Part shown: piece by piece, positions 52,336 to 60,176 of the stretch
Position numbering within the stretch: position 1 is the first letter of the stretch
Layout of the letters: every line of letters begins with the position of its first letter
NCBI GenBank assembly: GCA_937928545.1
Contig: CALGJQ010000036.1
Location: 1-64,000 of the forward strand
Reading direction: 5' to 3'
From: an uncultured Verrucomicrobiales bacterium
Lineage (GTDB): Bacteria; Verrucomicrobiota; Verrucomicrobiia; Verrucomicrobiales; Akkermansiaceae
DNA length: 64,000 nucleotides
Notes under the pieces: model-generated
Databases searched by the model: none
The model's input: the letters and a program-made list of their open reading frames with translations, nothing else
What the model was told of the DNA's origin: nothing
Program-made: the position numbers and the translations under genes

Positions 52336-53397
52336 ATGGCGACCAAATCCAGAAAGACCGAAACACTTGTCGGGCTTTTTCTTTTCATCGGCTTAGCGCT
52401 GTTGGCCGGGATTATTCTGCTCTTTGGGAATATCGGGGATTTTTTCAAGGGCCGCTATGAGATTAAGGTCAATTTTACGGAGGCCTCAGGAGTGATTAAG
52501 GGGAGCACGGTGCGGCTTCGCGGTGCTAAGGTTGGCGAGGTGGCTACTAAGCCAGTTTTGACGGGAGATTCGATGATTCAGGTGACATTGCAGATCGATG
52601 ACCGCTTTCAAATTGATCAGGGGTCTGTTTTCCAGATCGGACAGGCGAGCCTTTTGGGTGATAAGGAAATTATTATCACTCCACCGGTCAGTAGTTCGAA
52701 TCTTTACCTAAATCCGGGAGCTGTGGTGATGGGGAGCGACCCGGGTGGATTGGATTTGCTTCAGAGTGAGGCGGAGGTGATTGCGGTGGATGCTCGGATG
52801 CTCTTGCAAGATGCGAAGGGGACTTTGTTGAAGCTAGAGAGCTCGATGGATGAGATTCGCAAAGTGGTGGAGAAAATGGGGACGACAATGGATACGGTGA
52901 ATAGTGGGCTTTTGACGGAGAAAAACATCGGGGCTTTTGGAAGCACTTTGGCCAATCTTGATCGAGCAAGTGCGACCTTTGCAGATCTTGGCGAGAGGTT
53001 AGATCCGGTGGTGGGAGAGGTGGAATTGGCGGTGAAGGAAGTCCGTGAGACGAATGAAACGGCTCAGGAAACGATTACGACGGTAAAGGGGGCGATCGAG
53101 ACGGCACAAGGAACGATGAAGACGATGCAGGGGACGATAGCGAAAGTTGATCCCGCTTTGGAGAGTGTGCCTCGGGTTTTGAATTCGATTGAAAAAACGG
53201 CGGATCGCGCGTCGGCGGCGATTGAAAAAGTGGACAATAAGAAGGGGGCCTTGGGAGCGCTGGTTTCGGATCAAGAGTTGAAGACGGATATGAAAGATTT
53301 TGTGAGGAATTTGAAGAAGAACGGGGTCTTGCGCTATAAGGACGAGGATGAGAAAGAGGAGGATCCGCGTGATCGCTTCAAAGGGAGACGGAGATAG
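52336..53397 (+). CDS. MCE-domain lipid transport protein, MlaD type
   Basis: A 353-residue protein with one N-terminal membrane helix (about residues 12-33) and an MCE domain at about 40-130 (F-T-E-A-S-G-V-I-K-G-S-T-V-R-L-R-G-A-K-V-G-E-V), as in MlaD, which forms a hexameric ring carrying lipids. From residue 150 to 320 it has long helical, coiled-coil-like segments with an E-T-A-Q-G-T-M-K-T-M repeat, longer than in E. coli MlaD, perhaps reaching across the periplasm. ATG 52336 is preferred; a start at 52276 would overlap mlaF and add no MCE sequence. Confidence 0.86.
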   Translation: MATKSRKTETLVGLFLFIGLALLAGIILLFGNIGDFFKGRYEIKVNFTEASGVIKGSTVRLRGAKVGEVATKPVLTGDSMIQVTLQIDDRFQIDQGSVFQIGQASLLGDKEIIITPPVSSSNLYLNPGAVVMGSDPGGLDLLQSEAEVIAVDARMLLQDAKGTLLKLESSMDEIRKVVEKMGTTMDTVNSGLLTEKNIGAFGSTLANLDRASATFADLGERLDPVVGEVELAVKEVRETNETAQETITTVKGAIETAQGTMKTMQGTIAKVDPALESVPRVLNSIEKTADRASAAIEKVDNKKGALGALVSDQELKTDMKDFVRNLKKNGVLRYKDEDEKEEDPRDRFKGRRR

Positions 53398-53447
53398 GAA
53401 CCCGGTCTTGCCAGAGGTGTGGGCATCTCACGCTTCGAGGTGATTCT

Positions 53448-54677
53448 CTATTTAGAATCATGAGGGCCGAGGAGGCCTCCATCGAGTGGTGTTTCTTCGG
53501 GTTCTTCCTTAATTCCAGAACAAGCTTTCCGGAGGAAGATGACGCCGAAGATGGCCGAGAGAAACGAGCCGACTAGGATTCCTATGCGGTCATCAACGCC
53601 GGGCGATGATCCGGATCCTCCCTCAAAGGCAAGTGAACCGATGAAGAGGCTCATGGTGAAGCCGATGCCGCAGAGGCAGGAAAGTCCATAGATCTGACGC
53701 CAGGTCACATTGTTTGGAAGTTTCGCAAGGCCGGACTTCACCACGATTAAGGCAGCTCCAAAAATACCGATCTGTTTTCCAAAGAAGAGGCCGGCTGCGA
53801 TGCCGAGTGGGACGGGTTCAAGCAGCATCGCTGCGCTCATTCCGAGAATGGGAACTCCGGCATTCGCGAAGGCGAAAACAGGGAGGATCATGAAGACCAC
53901 CCAGGGGTGGAGTCCGTGCTCCATTCGGTAGGTGAGCCCTGTTTCATCCTTAGCGTCTTTTCCGGTTGGAATGAAGGCAGCGAGGGCAACTCCAGCCAAG
54001 GTGGCGTGGACTCCTGATTTTAAAACCGCGATCCAGAGAATGATTCCAATGAGCACATAAGGAGTCGCTGATTTGATGCCAGCTTTGTTCAAGCTGAATA
54101 AGCCAATGAGTGCGGCGAGGGCCCAGGCCAGCGAGGTCATGGAAAGTTGATCGGTATAGAAAATCGCGATGATAACGATGGCGGCGAGATCATCGATCAC
54201 GGCGACCGAGGTGAGGAGAACTTTCAGGGCGACGGGAACTCGGCTGCCTAGCAATGCGAGGATGCCGAGAGCGAAGGCGATGTCAGTGGCAGCGGGAATG
54301 GCCCAGCCATTAATGGCCACGGGGTCACCCCAGTTGATAAGGGCATAGATGCTGGAAGGGACGGCGATTCCTCCGATGGCGGCGAAGAGTGGTAAGATGA
54401 TCTTTTTCCGGTCGGAGAGTTCTCCGTAAAGAACCTCTCGTTTCAATTCGAGGCCGACGAGCAGGAAGAAGACCGCCATGAGGCCGTCATTGATCCAGAG
54501 GATCAGCGGCTTTTTGATTTCCCATTCACCGATGCCAACGCGGGCGTATGTTTCGAAAAGCTGAGCATACCAGCTAACGCCAGAGTTCGCGACGACGAGT
54601 GCGGCGGCCATGGCGATCATGAGGAGAACACCTGGGGTGGCGTCGTGGTGGAGGGCGTGTTTGAGCTTTTTGTTCAT
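53448..54677 (-). CDS. nhaA: Na+/H+ antiporter NhaA
   Basis: A 409-residue membrane antiporter exchanging sodium for protons to hold pH and salt. Twelve hydrophobic helices are visible. The family marks are strong: L-K-R-E-V-L-Y-G-E-L, P-A-A-T-D-I-A-F-A-L-G, and T-S-V-A-V-I-D-D-L-A-A-I, whose Asp pair binds the ions. A short acidic C-terminal tail follows the last helix. It stands alone, convergent with mlaD. Its presence fits a salty habitat. Confidence 0.94.
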   Translation of the reverse strand: MNKKLKHALHHDATPGVLLMIAMAAALVVANSGVSWYAQLFETYARVGIGEWEIKKPLILWINDGLMAVFFLLVGLELKREVLYGELSDRKKIILPLFAAIGGIAVPSSIYALINWGDPVAINGWAIPAATDIAFALGILALLGSRVPVALKVLLTSVAVIDDLAAIVIIAIFYTDQLSMTSLAWALAALIGLFSLNKAGIKSATPYVLIGIILWIAVLKSGVHATLAGVALAAFIPTGKDAKDETGLTYRMEHGLHPWVVFMILPVFAFANAGVPILGMSAAMLLEPVPLGIAAGLFFGKQIGIFGAALIVVKSGLAKLPNNVTWRQIYGLSCLCGIGFTMSLFIGSLAFEGGSGSSPGVDDRIGILVGSFLSAIFGVIFLRKACSGIKEEPEETPLDGGLLGPHDSK

Positions 54678-54873
54678 CGGTGGCTTTCACGCCTCTGGTT
54701 CTCTATGATCCTAAATACGGAGGACAGATGGCTTATGTTTTGGGGTGTGCAACCGCTTTTCATTTTTTCAAGATCCTAGGCCGTGAGTGTCTAGGAGCGT
54801 GGTGGGGTGGTCGTTAGAAAAGGGGGCGGTTTTTGTAATCAAAAAATCAGAAACGATGCCGCTGATCTTTTGT

Positions 54874-55563
54874 ATGAAAAATTACCTGAAGAAAAAATGG
54901 CAAGACTGGCGTGGCACGATTCTTTTTATCACATGTGTGGTTTTGCCGGTCAGGGCGAGCATTGCCGCGATCAACTTTGTGCCGACGGGGTCGATGAATC
55001 CCACGATTCTTGAGGGGGACTTTGTCTTTGCGAATCATCTCTCATACAGCCTGCGAATTCCGATGACGGATTATCGGGTGGCCCAGTGGGGGAATCCTGA
55101 GCGGGGAGATGTCGTGATTTGTTTTTCGCCAGACGATGGCATCAGGTTGGTGAAGCGGGTGATTGGGATTCCGGGTGATGTGATTGAGATGCGGAATCAG
55201 CAAGTGTCGATCAATGGAAAGGTTCTGGAGTATGGTGAACTGGACGAGGAGGTAATCTCTGAAATGAACCCTGCGCTGCGAAGTCAGGCGATCTTTGCGA
55301 GTGAGAAATTAGGTGATCGTGATCATCCCGTGATGGCTCTTCCGAGGGTGTATTCACCTCATCGTAGTTTCCCGAAAAAGGCGCTGGGAGAAGGTGAGTA
55401 TTTTGTGATGGGAGACAATCGGGACAAATCCAAGGATTCACGAGTTTTTGGGATCGTTCCGCGCGAGAAGATCGTGGGCGAGGCGACGCATGTTCTGATC
55501 TCTTTTGATAAGACTGACAAGTTTCAGCCGAGGTGGGGTAGGTTCTTTACAGAAATGAAGTAG
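54874..55563 (+). CDS. lepB: Signal peptidase I
   Basis: A 229-residue membrane protease that cleaves signal peptides from exported proteins. The N-terminal helix is followed by V-P-T-G-S-M-N-P-T-I with the catalytic Ser, and R-L-V-K-R-V-I-G-I-P-G-D holds the general-base Lys. G-D-N-R-D-K-S-K-D-S-R is the closing family box. ATG 54874 (M-K-N-Y-L-K-K-K) is taken as the start; ATG 54856 and a GTG near 54787 are in frame. It stands alone. The many exported proteins in the window would be its clients. Confidence 0.9.
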   Translation: MKNYLKKKWQDWRGTILFITCVVLPVRASIAAINFVPTGSMNPTILEGDFVFANHLSYSLRIPMTDYRVAQWGNPERGDVVICFSPDDGIRLVKRVIGIPGDVIEMRNQQVSINGKVLEYGELDEEVISEMNPALRSQAIFASEKLGDRDHPVMALPRVYSPHRSFPKKALGEGEYFVMGDNRDKSKDSRVFGIVPREKIVGEATHVLISFDKTDKFQPRWGRFFTEMK

Positions 55564-55662
55564 GGGGACGGGCTTCTTGAAAAATCAATGGGCTAATTCA
55601 ACTCCGAGCTTCAAGAGGGACAAATGAGTTTTTGTCGGTTTTTGAGGTCTCGCAATTACCAC

Positions 55663-55692
55663 AAAAAAACGACGACACGAGTGCCGTCGTTC
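55663..55692 (-). terminator. Rho-independent terminator of the PUR-domain gene
   Basis: Read on the minus strand, AACGACGGCACTCGTGTCGTCGTT forms an almost perfect hairpin with a 2-base tip and one bulged G, followed by seven T. It stands 27 bases beyond the stop of the small gene at 55719. Confidence 0.88.
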
Positions 55693-55718
55693 AAAATTCG
55701 TTGAGTAAAGCGATTTGC

Positions 55719-55946
55719 TTACTCCTCGTCGCTATCGCTCGCTCCGCTGTCTGCGGTTTCCTTAATGTCGGTGAGAGCTTCGATGAAGTCACCGAGGATT
55801 TCGGCAGGAACCATGATGGTGTCACGATTTCCACTGACGTCTTCGGTAATCTTAACGACGCGACCGCGGCTGTTTTCTTTGAGATCGAGAAAGAAAATTT
55901 TACGATCAGCGAGGATTTTTTCAGTGTGAAGGACTTCCTGGTTCAT
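55719..55946 (-). CDS. PUR-domain (DUF3276-like) nucleic-acid-binding protein
   Basis: A 75-residue protein matching the bacterial PUR-alpha-like domain: R-K-I-F-F-L-D-L-K-E-N then R-V-V-K-I-T-E and I-M-V-P-A-E-I-L-G-D-F-I-E-A-L. Such proteins bind single-stranded DNA or RNA as dimers. The acidic tail (S-D-S-D-E-E) lies outside the fold. ATG 55946 gives the usual short lead; a GTG at 55970 would add eight residues. The role in bacteria is unclear. Confidence 0.75.
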   Translation of the reverse strand: MNQEVLHTEKILADRKIFFLDLKENSRGRVVKITEDVSGNRDTIMVPAEILGDFIEALTDIKETADSGASDSDEE

Positions 55947-56002
55947 GGCTTTTACGACTTGAGAATTCACGTGGACCCTTGCAAAGTCAACGTGAAATTT
56001 AC

Positions 56003-57022
56003 TTAGAGGAATTGTGAAAAGCCACAGAAGAGCTTGGAATTTTCAGATGGGAGATCTGGAGCGGGATCATGGGAGTCGAGATAGTGACGACAGATGGCAA
56101 AAAATTCGGCTTTGGTTTTGACGCGGCGGATGTCGTGTTCGAAGCCTGCGTCGTATCCCTGCACGATGTAAACGAGGTATTTTTTCATCTTCTGGACGTG
56201 TTTGTTTTCGACGAAGTCTGAGATGACTGCGGCAGTTTCTTCAAAGAGGCGTTCGATGTAATTGAGGACCATACGCTTGGTAACCATTGGAGATGGTGCG
56301 TCGGAGAGGGAGGCGCGGATTTGTTCAAAAATCCACGGATTACGGATCGCACCGCGCCCGATCATGAGGCCGGCGGCTTGGGTGCATTTAAGGTAGGCGA
56401 GCCCGGTTTGACAATTGACGACGTTGCCATTTGCGATGACGGGGCAGGGCATTTGCTCGACGGCACGGCGGACCCAATCATCATGAACGGGAGTTTGGTA
56501 ACGTTCTTTGACAGTGCGGCCGTGGATTGTGAGGAGGTCGATGGCGTGTTTTTTGAAGATGTGAAGGAGGGATTCAAATTCGTCTTCGGATTCGAAACCG
56601 ATTCGCGTTTTCACGGTGAAAGGAAGTTCTCCGCAGGCTTCGCGGAGGCGTCCGAGGAGGGTGTCGATCTGATCGGGTTTTCGGAGTAAGCCGCCTCCGG
56701 CATTCTTGCGATAAACGACGGGAGCGGGGCAGCCGAGGTTGAGATCGACTCCGGCAATGGGGTGCTTTTTGAGCTCAAGAGCTGTGCGGACGAGTTCGTC
56801 AGCATCTTGCCCGATCATTTGTGCGATGATGGGACGGTCGGTGGGGTTTTCGGTGATGGAGCGAAGGATGTAGGGCTCGATGCGGGAGTGGATGTGGACG
56901 CGAAAGTATTCGGTGACATAGACATCCGCTCCTCCAAAGGCGGCCATCGTTCGAAGGAAGGGGAGGTCGGTGACGTCCTGCATGGGAGCCAGAAAAAGAG
57001 CAGGACGGTCTGAAGGGAGCAT
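56003..57022 (-). CDS. tRNA-dihydrouridine synthase
   Basis: A 339-residue FMN enzyme reducing uridine to dihydrouridine in tRNA. The N-terminal L-A-P-M-Q-D-V-T-D is the FMN loop, N-L-G-C-P-A-P holds the catalytic Cys, and I-H-G-R-T and A-N-G-N-V complete the barrel signature, with a helical C-terminal domain from about 250. Its subgroup (DusA, B or C) is not certain. ATG 57022 is preferred; a GTG three codons earlier is possible. A decayed copy of its first 20 or so codons is at 60114. Confidence 0.9.
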   Translation of the reverse strand: MLPSDRPALFLAPMQDVTDLPFLRTMAAFGGADVYVTEYFRVHIHSRIEPYILRSITENPTDRPIIAQMIGQDADELVRTALELKKHPIAGVDLNLGCPAPVVYRKNAGGGLLRKPDQIDTLLGRLREACGELPFTVKTRIGFESEDEFESLLHIFKKHAIDLLTIHGRTVKERYQTPVHDDWVRRAVEQMPCPVIANGNVVNCQTGLAYLKCTQAAGLMIGRGAIRNPWIFEQIRASLSDAPSPMVTKRMVLNYIERLFEETAAVISDFVENKHVQKMKKYLVYIVQGYDAGFEHDIRRVKTKAEFFAICRHYLDSHDPAPDLPSENSKLFCGFSQFL

Positions 57023-57172
57023 TAATTTCACGGGAAGTGACGGGGCGAGCGTGGCAGGAATGAGCTGGGTTTGGGAGGAAAAGAAGTGGGCCTGCGATCG
57101 TTGGCAGATCTGAGGAGGGTGAAAAAAGATGAAAAAAATTTAGGGGCTTGGTGATTCGGTGACGACTTAATG

Positions 57173-57283
57173 GGTAGAGGGCTATCCTCCAATTCCTGAT
57201 GCAACGACCCAAAATAGAACTTGAAGCCCTTCCTGAGCGAGAATCAGGAAGGGTTGATTGGGGGCGTTCGCTGGAAAATTAAT
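57173..57283 (+). pseudogene. Truncated copy of the ECF sigma gene start
   Basis: About 110 bases repeat the upstream region and first 27 codons of the sigma gene at 58223 (copy at 58197-58307) with only about eight differences. The copied frame runs from ATG 57199 (M-Q-R-P-K-I-E-L-E-A-L-P-E-R-E-S) to a TAA at 57280-57282. The two copies lie on either side of the PEP-CTERM gene in the same orientation. This is a fairly recent duplication. Confidence 0.9.
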
Positions 57284-57349
57284 GTGGTTTCCTATGAAAT
57301 TACGAAAAGAAACAAGATCTCTTAATATAAAATAAATCCTAAAAATAGA

Positions 57350-58201
57350 ATGAATCTGTATCGTTTAATGCTTGTTGGCCTGGGCGTGCTTGGAGCAACA
57401 CCTGCTAGCGCTGTCTTACTCTCTTATATGCCGTTTAACGGAGGAGCAATTGGCCAGTCCTTGGCTGATAGCGTTCATTCGGGGAATGGTGCGGTTGGTT
57501 TTGGTTTTGCCCCAACCTTCACAGCAATTACAAATGACACTAATGGGGTCTATGTGGCTGGCTTGACCGGTAGTATGGGTGGTTCGGGCAATGCCTTTTT
57601 AGCCGGAGACGGAGGTAGCCATCGGAATCGCTTCGTTATTGATGGTGCGACAGCCGCTTATCAAAATTCTAATCTGCTGGTGGGTCAAAGTAACCTTATT
57701 ACCTTTGGCACGCTTTTTGGAAGCTTCCTCGTGGCTAACCCAAATGGAGCGCCCACGGGCTTTTCTGGTTTGGAGTTTTCGCGTGGTGATGCGACCACGA
57801 ATCGCAGACTCACTATCGGGGAGGCCGCTGGCTCGAACGATTGGGTTGTTCTGAGTGCAGGGCAAGCCGCAGCTACCGCAGATGCGAGCAACCTTGCTTT
57901 GCCAACAGCGGATTCGACTACAACCCGTGAAGTCGTTTTTCGAATCGACTATAATGATCCTGGTGTAGGAGTGGACACCTTTACCTTGATCAACGCAGAC
58001 GGAAGCGACGGTGACTCGGGAGTAGGGGATTTTGCTTTTAGCAGCCTTCATCTCGCGAGTTTCGGTGGTAGCCCCGGTGTTGTTTACGATGAAATCCGTC
58101 TTGGAACGACTTTGGCAGATGTTTACACAGTAGTCCCTGAGCCGTCGGTAGCTCTTCTCGGTGGATTAGGCCTTCTAGGTCTGCTTCGTCGTCGTCGATA
58201 G
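57350..58201 (+). CDS. PEP-CTERM surface protein
   Basis: A 283-residue exported protein with a signal peptide and a C-terminal sorting tail: V-P-E-P-S, a hydrophobic helix (V-A-L-L-G-G-L-G-L-L-G-L-L) and R-R-R-R. PEP-CTERM tails are processed by exosortase, which places proteins on the surface or in the exopolysaccharide. The body is one jelly-roll-like domain ending in Y-D-E-I-R-L-G-T-T, related to modules in the metalloprotease and GH20-like proteins of this window. It lies inside the duplication of the sigma gene start and directly before the intact sigma gene. Confidence 0.85.
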   Translation: MNLYRLMLVGLGVLGATPASAVLLSYMPFNGGAIGQSLADSVHSGNGAVGFGFAPTFTAITNDTNGVYVAGLTGSMGGSGNAFLAGDGGSHRNRFVIDGATAAYQNSNLLVGQSNLITFGTLFGSFLVANPNGAPTGFSGLEFSRGDATTNRRLTIGEAAGSNDWVVLSAGQAAATADASNLALPTADSTTTREVVFRIDYNDPGVGVDTFTLINADGSDGDSGVGDFAFSSLHLASFGGSPGVVYDEIRLGTTLADVYTVVPEPSVALLGGLGLLGLLRRRR

Positions 58202-58222
58202 AAGGTTATCCTCCAATTCCTG

Positions 58223-58783
58223 ATGCAACGATCCAAAATAGAACTTGAAGCCCTTCCTGAGCGAGAATCAGGAAGGGTTGATTGGGGGCGTGCACTGGAA
58301 GATCATGAAGCTGAGTTGAGGAATCTTGTTAGGAAGAGGCTTGCTGGCTCAGGAGAGGGAGCGGTGGATGATGTTTTGCAGGAGGTGGCGATCGCCGCGC
58401 ATTCGCAAGGGGGATTAAAGGTCAGTCTTGGAAGTGAAAAGGCGTGGTTGAGGCAAGTGGCGATTAATAAGGTGAAAGACTACTGGAGAAGGACCGAGAG
58501 GAGGGGCGCCTTGGATCAAAAATATCGCAGTGAAAAGGGAGCTTCCGCGCCTGAAGTCGAGTCTCCTTATGAATGGGTTCTGGCCTTAGAGACGAGTAAA
58601 GTGGTTGAAGGAGCTTTGGCTCAGATCGGTGAGGAAGAGAGGGATGCGCTTGTTCAGAAATATTTACAGGGACGAAGCTGCCGCGATATTGCGGAAGGCG
58701 AGGGATTGCCTGAGAAAGCGATCGAATACCGGCTGAAAAAAGCCCGGGAAACGATGCGGACGATTTTAACGAAACTTATTTAA
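58223..58783 (+). CDS. ECF-type RNA polymerase sigma factor
   Basis: A 186-residue sigma factor. Region 2 at about 25-95 (V-D-D-V-L-Q-E-V-A-I-A-A-H, then A-W-L-R-Q-V-A-I-N-K-V-K-D-Y-W-R-R) and region 4 at about 130-180 (E-E-E-R-D-A-L-V-Q-K-Y, then C-R-D-I-A-E-G-E-G-L and a recognition helix) are clear. The first 20 residues are an extra lead that is duplicated at 57199. The next gene encodes a likely membrane-bound partner 18 bases downstream. Confidence 0.88.
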   Translation: MQRSKIELEALPERESGRVDWGRALEDHEAELRNLVRKRLAGSGEGAVDDVLQEVAIAAHSQGGLKVSLGSEKAWLRQVAINKVKDYWRRTERRGALDQKYRSEKGASAPEVESPYEWVLALETSKVVEGALAQIGEEERDALVQKYLQGRSCRDIAEGEGLPEKAIEYRLKKARETMRTILTKLI

Positions 58784-58801
58784 AACCAACAACTTGAGAT
58801 A

Positions 58802-59299
58802 ATGGAAAAAAACCAAGAAATGATTGCCCGTCTTATTGACGGAGAGCTTAGCGATCATGAGAGATCCGATTTTCTGACTTTTCTTGATCACGGGGGCTCT
58901 GAAGATTGGAGGTCTCTAGCCCTAGGATTTGTGGAACGTCAGATGATCACTGAGGCTCTATGGAAGATGGAGGGGAAGACGGCGAAGGTGGTGAGTTTAC
59001 CAGAGAAGAAGAGGAATGGGGTAGGTGGCTGGATGAGCTGCGCTGCGATGCTGATCTTTGGCTTGTTCGTAGGCATCGTCGGCCCTGATCTGAGTGGCAA
59101 GAAATCAGGAGAGGTCGTAAGTGGAGACTCCCAAAAAATCCTTTCCAGTGAGGAAGATTTGAGAGAGCTGGTGCCATTGGTTCACACTGCGAACACCTCT
59201 GGCCATTCTTCGATGAGGCTTGGTTATATCTCTGCAGATTTCCGGGATGGAAGCCAGTTGATCGTGCCAGTTAACTACATTCTCGATCAAGATCGCTAA
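58802..59299 (+). CDS. Putative membrane anti-sigma factor
   Basis: A 165-residue single-pass membrane protein. Residues 1-75 are cytoplasmic and begin I-A-R-L-I-D-G-E-L-S-D-H-E-R, as in many anti-sigma N-terminal domains, though no zinc H-x3-C-x2-C motif is present. Residues 77-95 form the membrane helix, and about 70 residues remain outside. Its place behind an ECF sigma gene supports the call. No direct family match was recognised. Confidence 0.65.
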   Translation: MEKNQEMIARLIDGELSDHERSDFLTFLDHGGSEDWRSLALGFVERQMITEALWKMEGKTAKVVSLPEKKRNGVGGWMSCAAMLIFGLFVGIVGPDLSGKKSGEVVSGDSQKILSSEEDLRELVPLVHTANTSGHSSMRLGYISADFRDGSQLIVPVNYILDQDR

Positions 59300-59330
59300 A
59301 AAATCTAAAAGCCAAAACCAAAAAAAATCT

Positions 59331-59996
59331 ATGAAAAAAACAATACAAAATGTCGTGCTTGGAGGACTTTCCTCACTTGCTTTAGTCGCTGGTTCAGCCT
59401 TTGCCGATGAAAAGGAAAAGGCTCCCAAGGGAGGTGTCCTAAAGAAAGAACTCTCCGGAATTGAAACCCAAGTCCGTGAGCAGCTTAAGGGAAGTGGACT
59501 CTCTGAAGATATGATCAAACAGGTCTTGAAGAGCGTTGAGGGATCGGGAGCTGCCAAGAAGAGTAATGCCAAAGTCATCGCTCGGACGATGGTGATCGGT
59601 CCAGATGGGAAGCTTCTCAGCGAATCGGCAGGCAAGGACGGTCAAAAAGCGCCTTGTGAGAAAGGTGGGGTCGAAGGAATTGCTGGCCTTGAGAAACTTC
59701 TTTCAGAGATCGAAGACGACGACATCAAAAAGCTTCTTGAAAAGAACAAGGATGAAATTGTCTCAGGCAAGGTCGTTATGATCGATGAGGAAGGAAATCG
59801 GATCGAACAAAATCTGACCGAAGGTCAGAGCCTCGATAAGATGTTAAAAGAGGCTCTTGGTGGCATTGATCAAGATATTAGGGCCGACGTGACGGGTCAG
59901 AACGTCAAAGTATTGGCGGGTAAAGTCGATCAACTGCAAGCCGAAATGGCGGCCCAACGTCTTCTCCTTGAGAAGATTCTCAAGAAATTGGACTAA
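59331..59996 (+). CDS. Exported coiled-coil-rich protein of unknown function
   Basis: A 221-residue protein with a signal peptide (K-K-T-I-Q-N then a hydrophobic stretch to S-A-F-A). The mature part is charged and helical, with a predicted C-terminal coiled coil (V-D-Q-L-Q-A-E-M-A-A-Q-R-L-L-L-E-K-I-L-K-K-L). It is third in the sigma/anti-sigma unit, 31 bases behind, and the operon ends here with a terminator. It may be the envelope sensor or an output of the sigma system. Confidence 0.65.
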   Translation: MKKTIQNVVLGGLSSLALVAGSAFADEKEKAPKGGVLKKELSGIETQVREQLKGSGLSEDMIKQVLKSVEGSGAAKKSNAKVIARTMVIGPDGKLLSESAGKDGQKAPCEKGGVEGIAGLEKLLSEIEDDDIKKLLEKNKDEIVSGKVVMIDEEGNRIEQNLTEGQSLDKMLKEALGGIDQDIRADVTGQNVKVLAGKVDQLQAEMAAQRLLLEKILKKLD

Positions 59997-60031
59997 TTTT
60001 GGCTTTCAGCCTAAAGATAGAATTAATTGCA

Positions 60032-60069
60032 GTGGCCGGGCTCTTTAAGAGTCCGGCCACCTTCTTTTG
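60032..60069 (+). terminator. Rho-independent terminator of the sigma operon
   Basis: GTGGCCGGGCTCT pairs with AGAGTCCGGCCAC (one wobble) around a TTA tip, followed by a pyrimidine-rich CTTCTTTT tail. It lies about 35 bases after the exported-protein stop. Confidence 0.8.
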
Positions 60070-60113
60070 AGCTTGGCGATTTCTGAGGCAAAGCCGGAGG
60101 AGAAGATGGAGTA

Positions 60114-60176
60114 GTCCGAGAGGTCCTACCTGGGAGCCAGAAAAAGAGCAGGACGGTTGGCGGGGAGTATGGACTT
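60114..60176 (-). pseudogene. Decayed dus 5' end
   Basis: Twenty-one minus-strand codons correspond to the start of the dus gene at 57031, with 27 bases identical (60131-60157 against 56983-57009). They read K-S-I-L-P-A-N-R-P-A-L-F-L-A-P-R-stop-D-L-S-D against K-L-M-L-P-S-D-R-P-A-L-F-L-A-P-M-Q-D-V-T-D. The start ATG has become ATA, and a stop replaces Gln. It lies directly behind the FAH-family gene stop. Confidence 0.75.
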
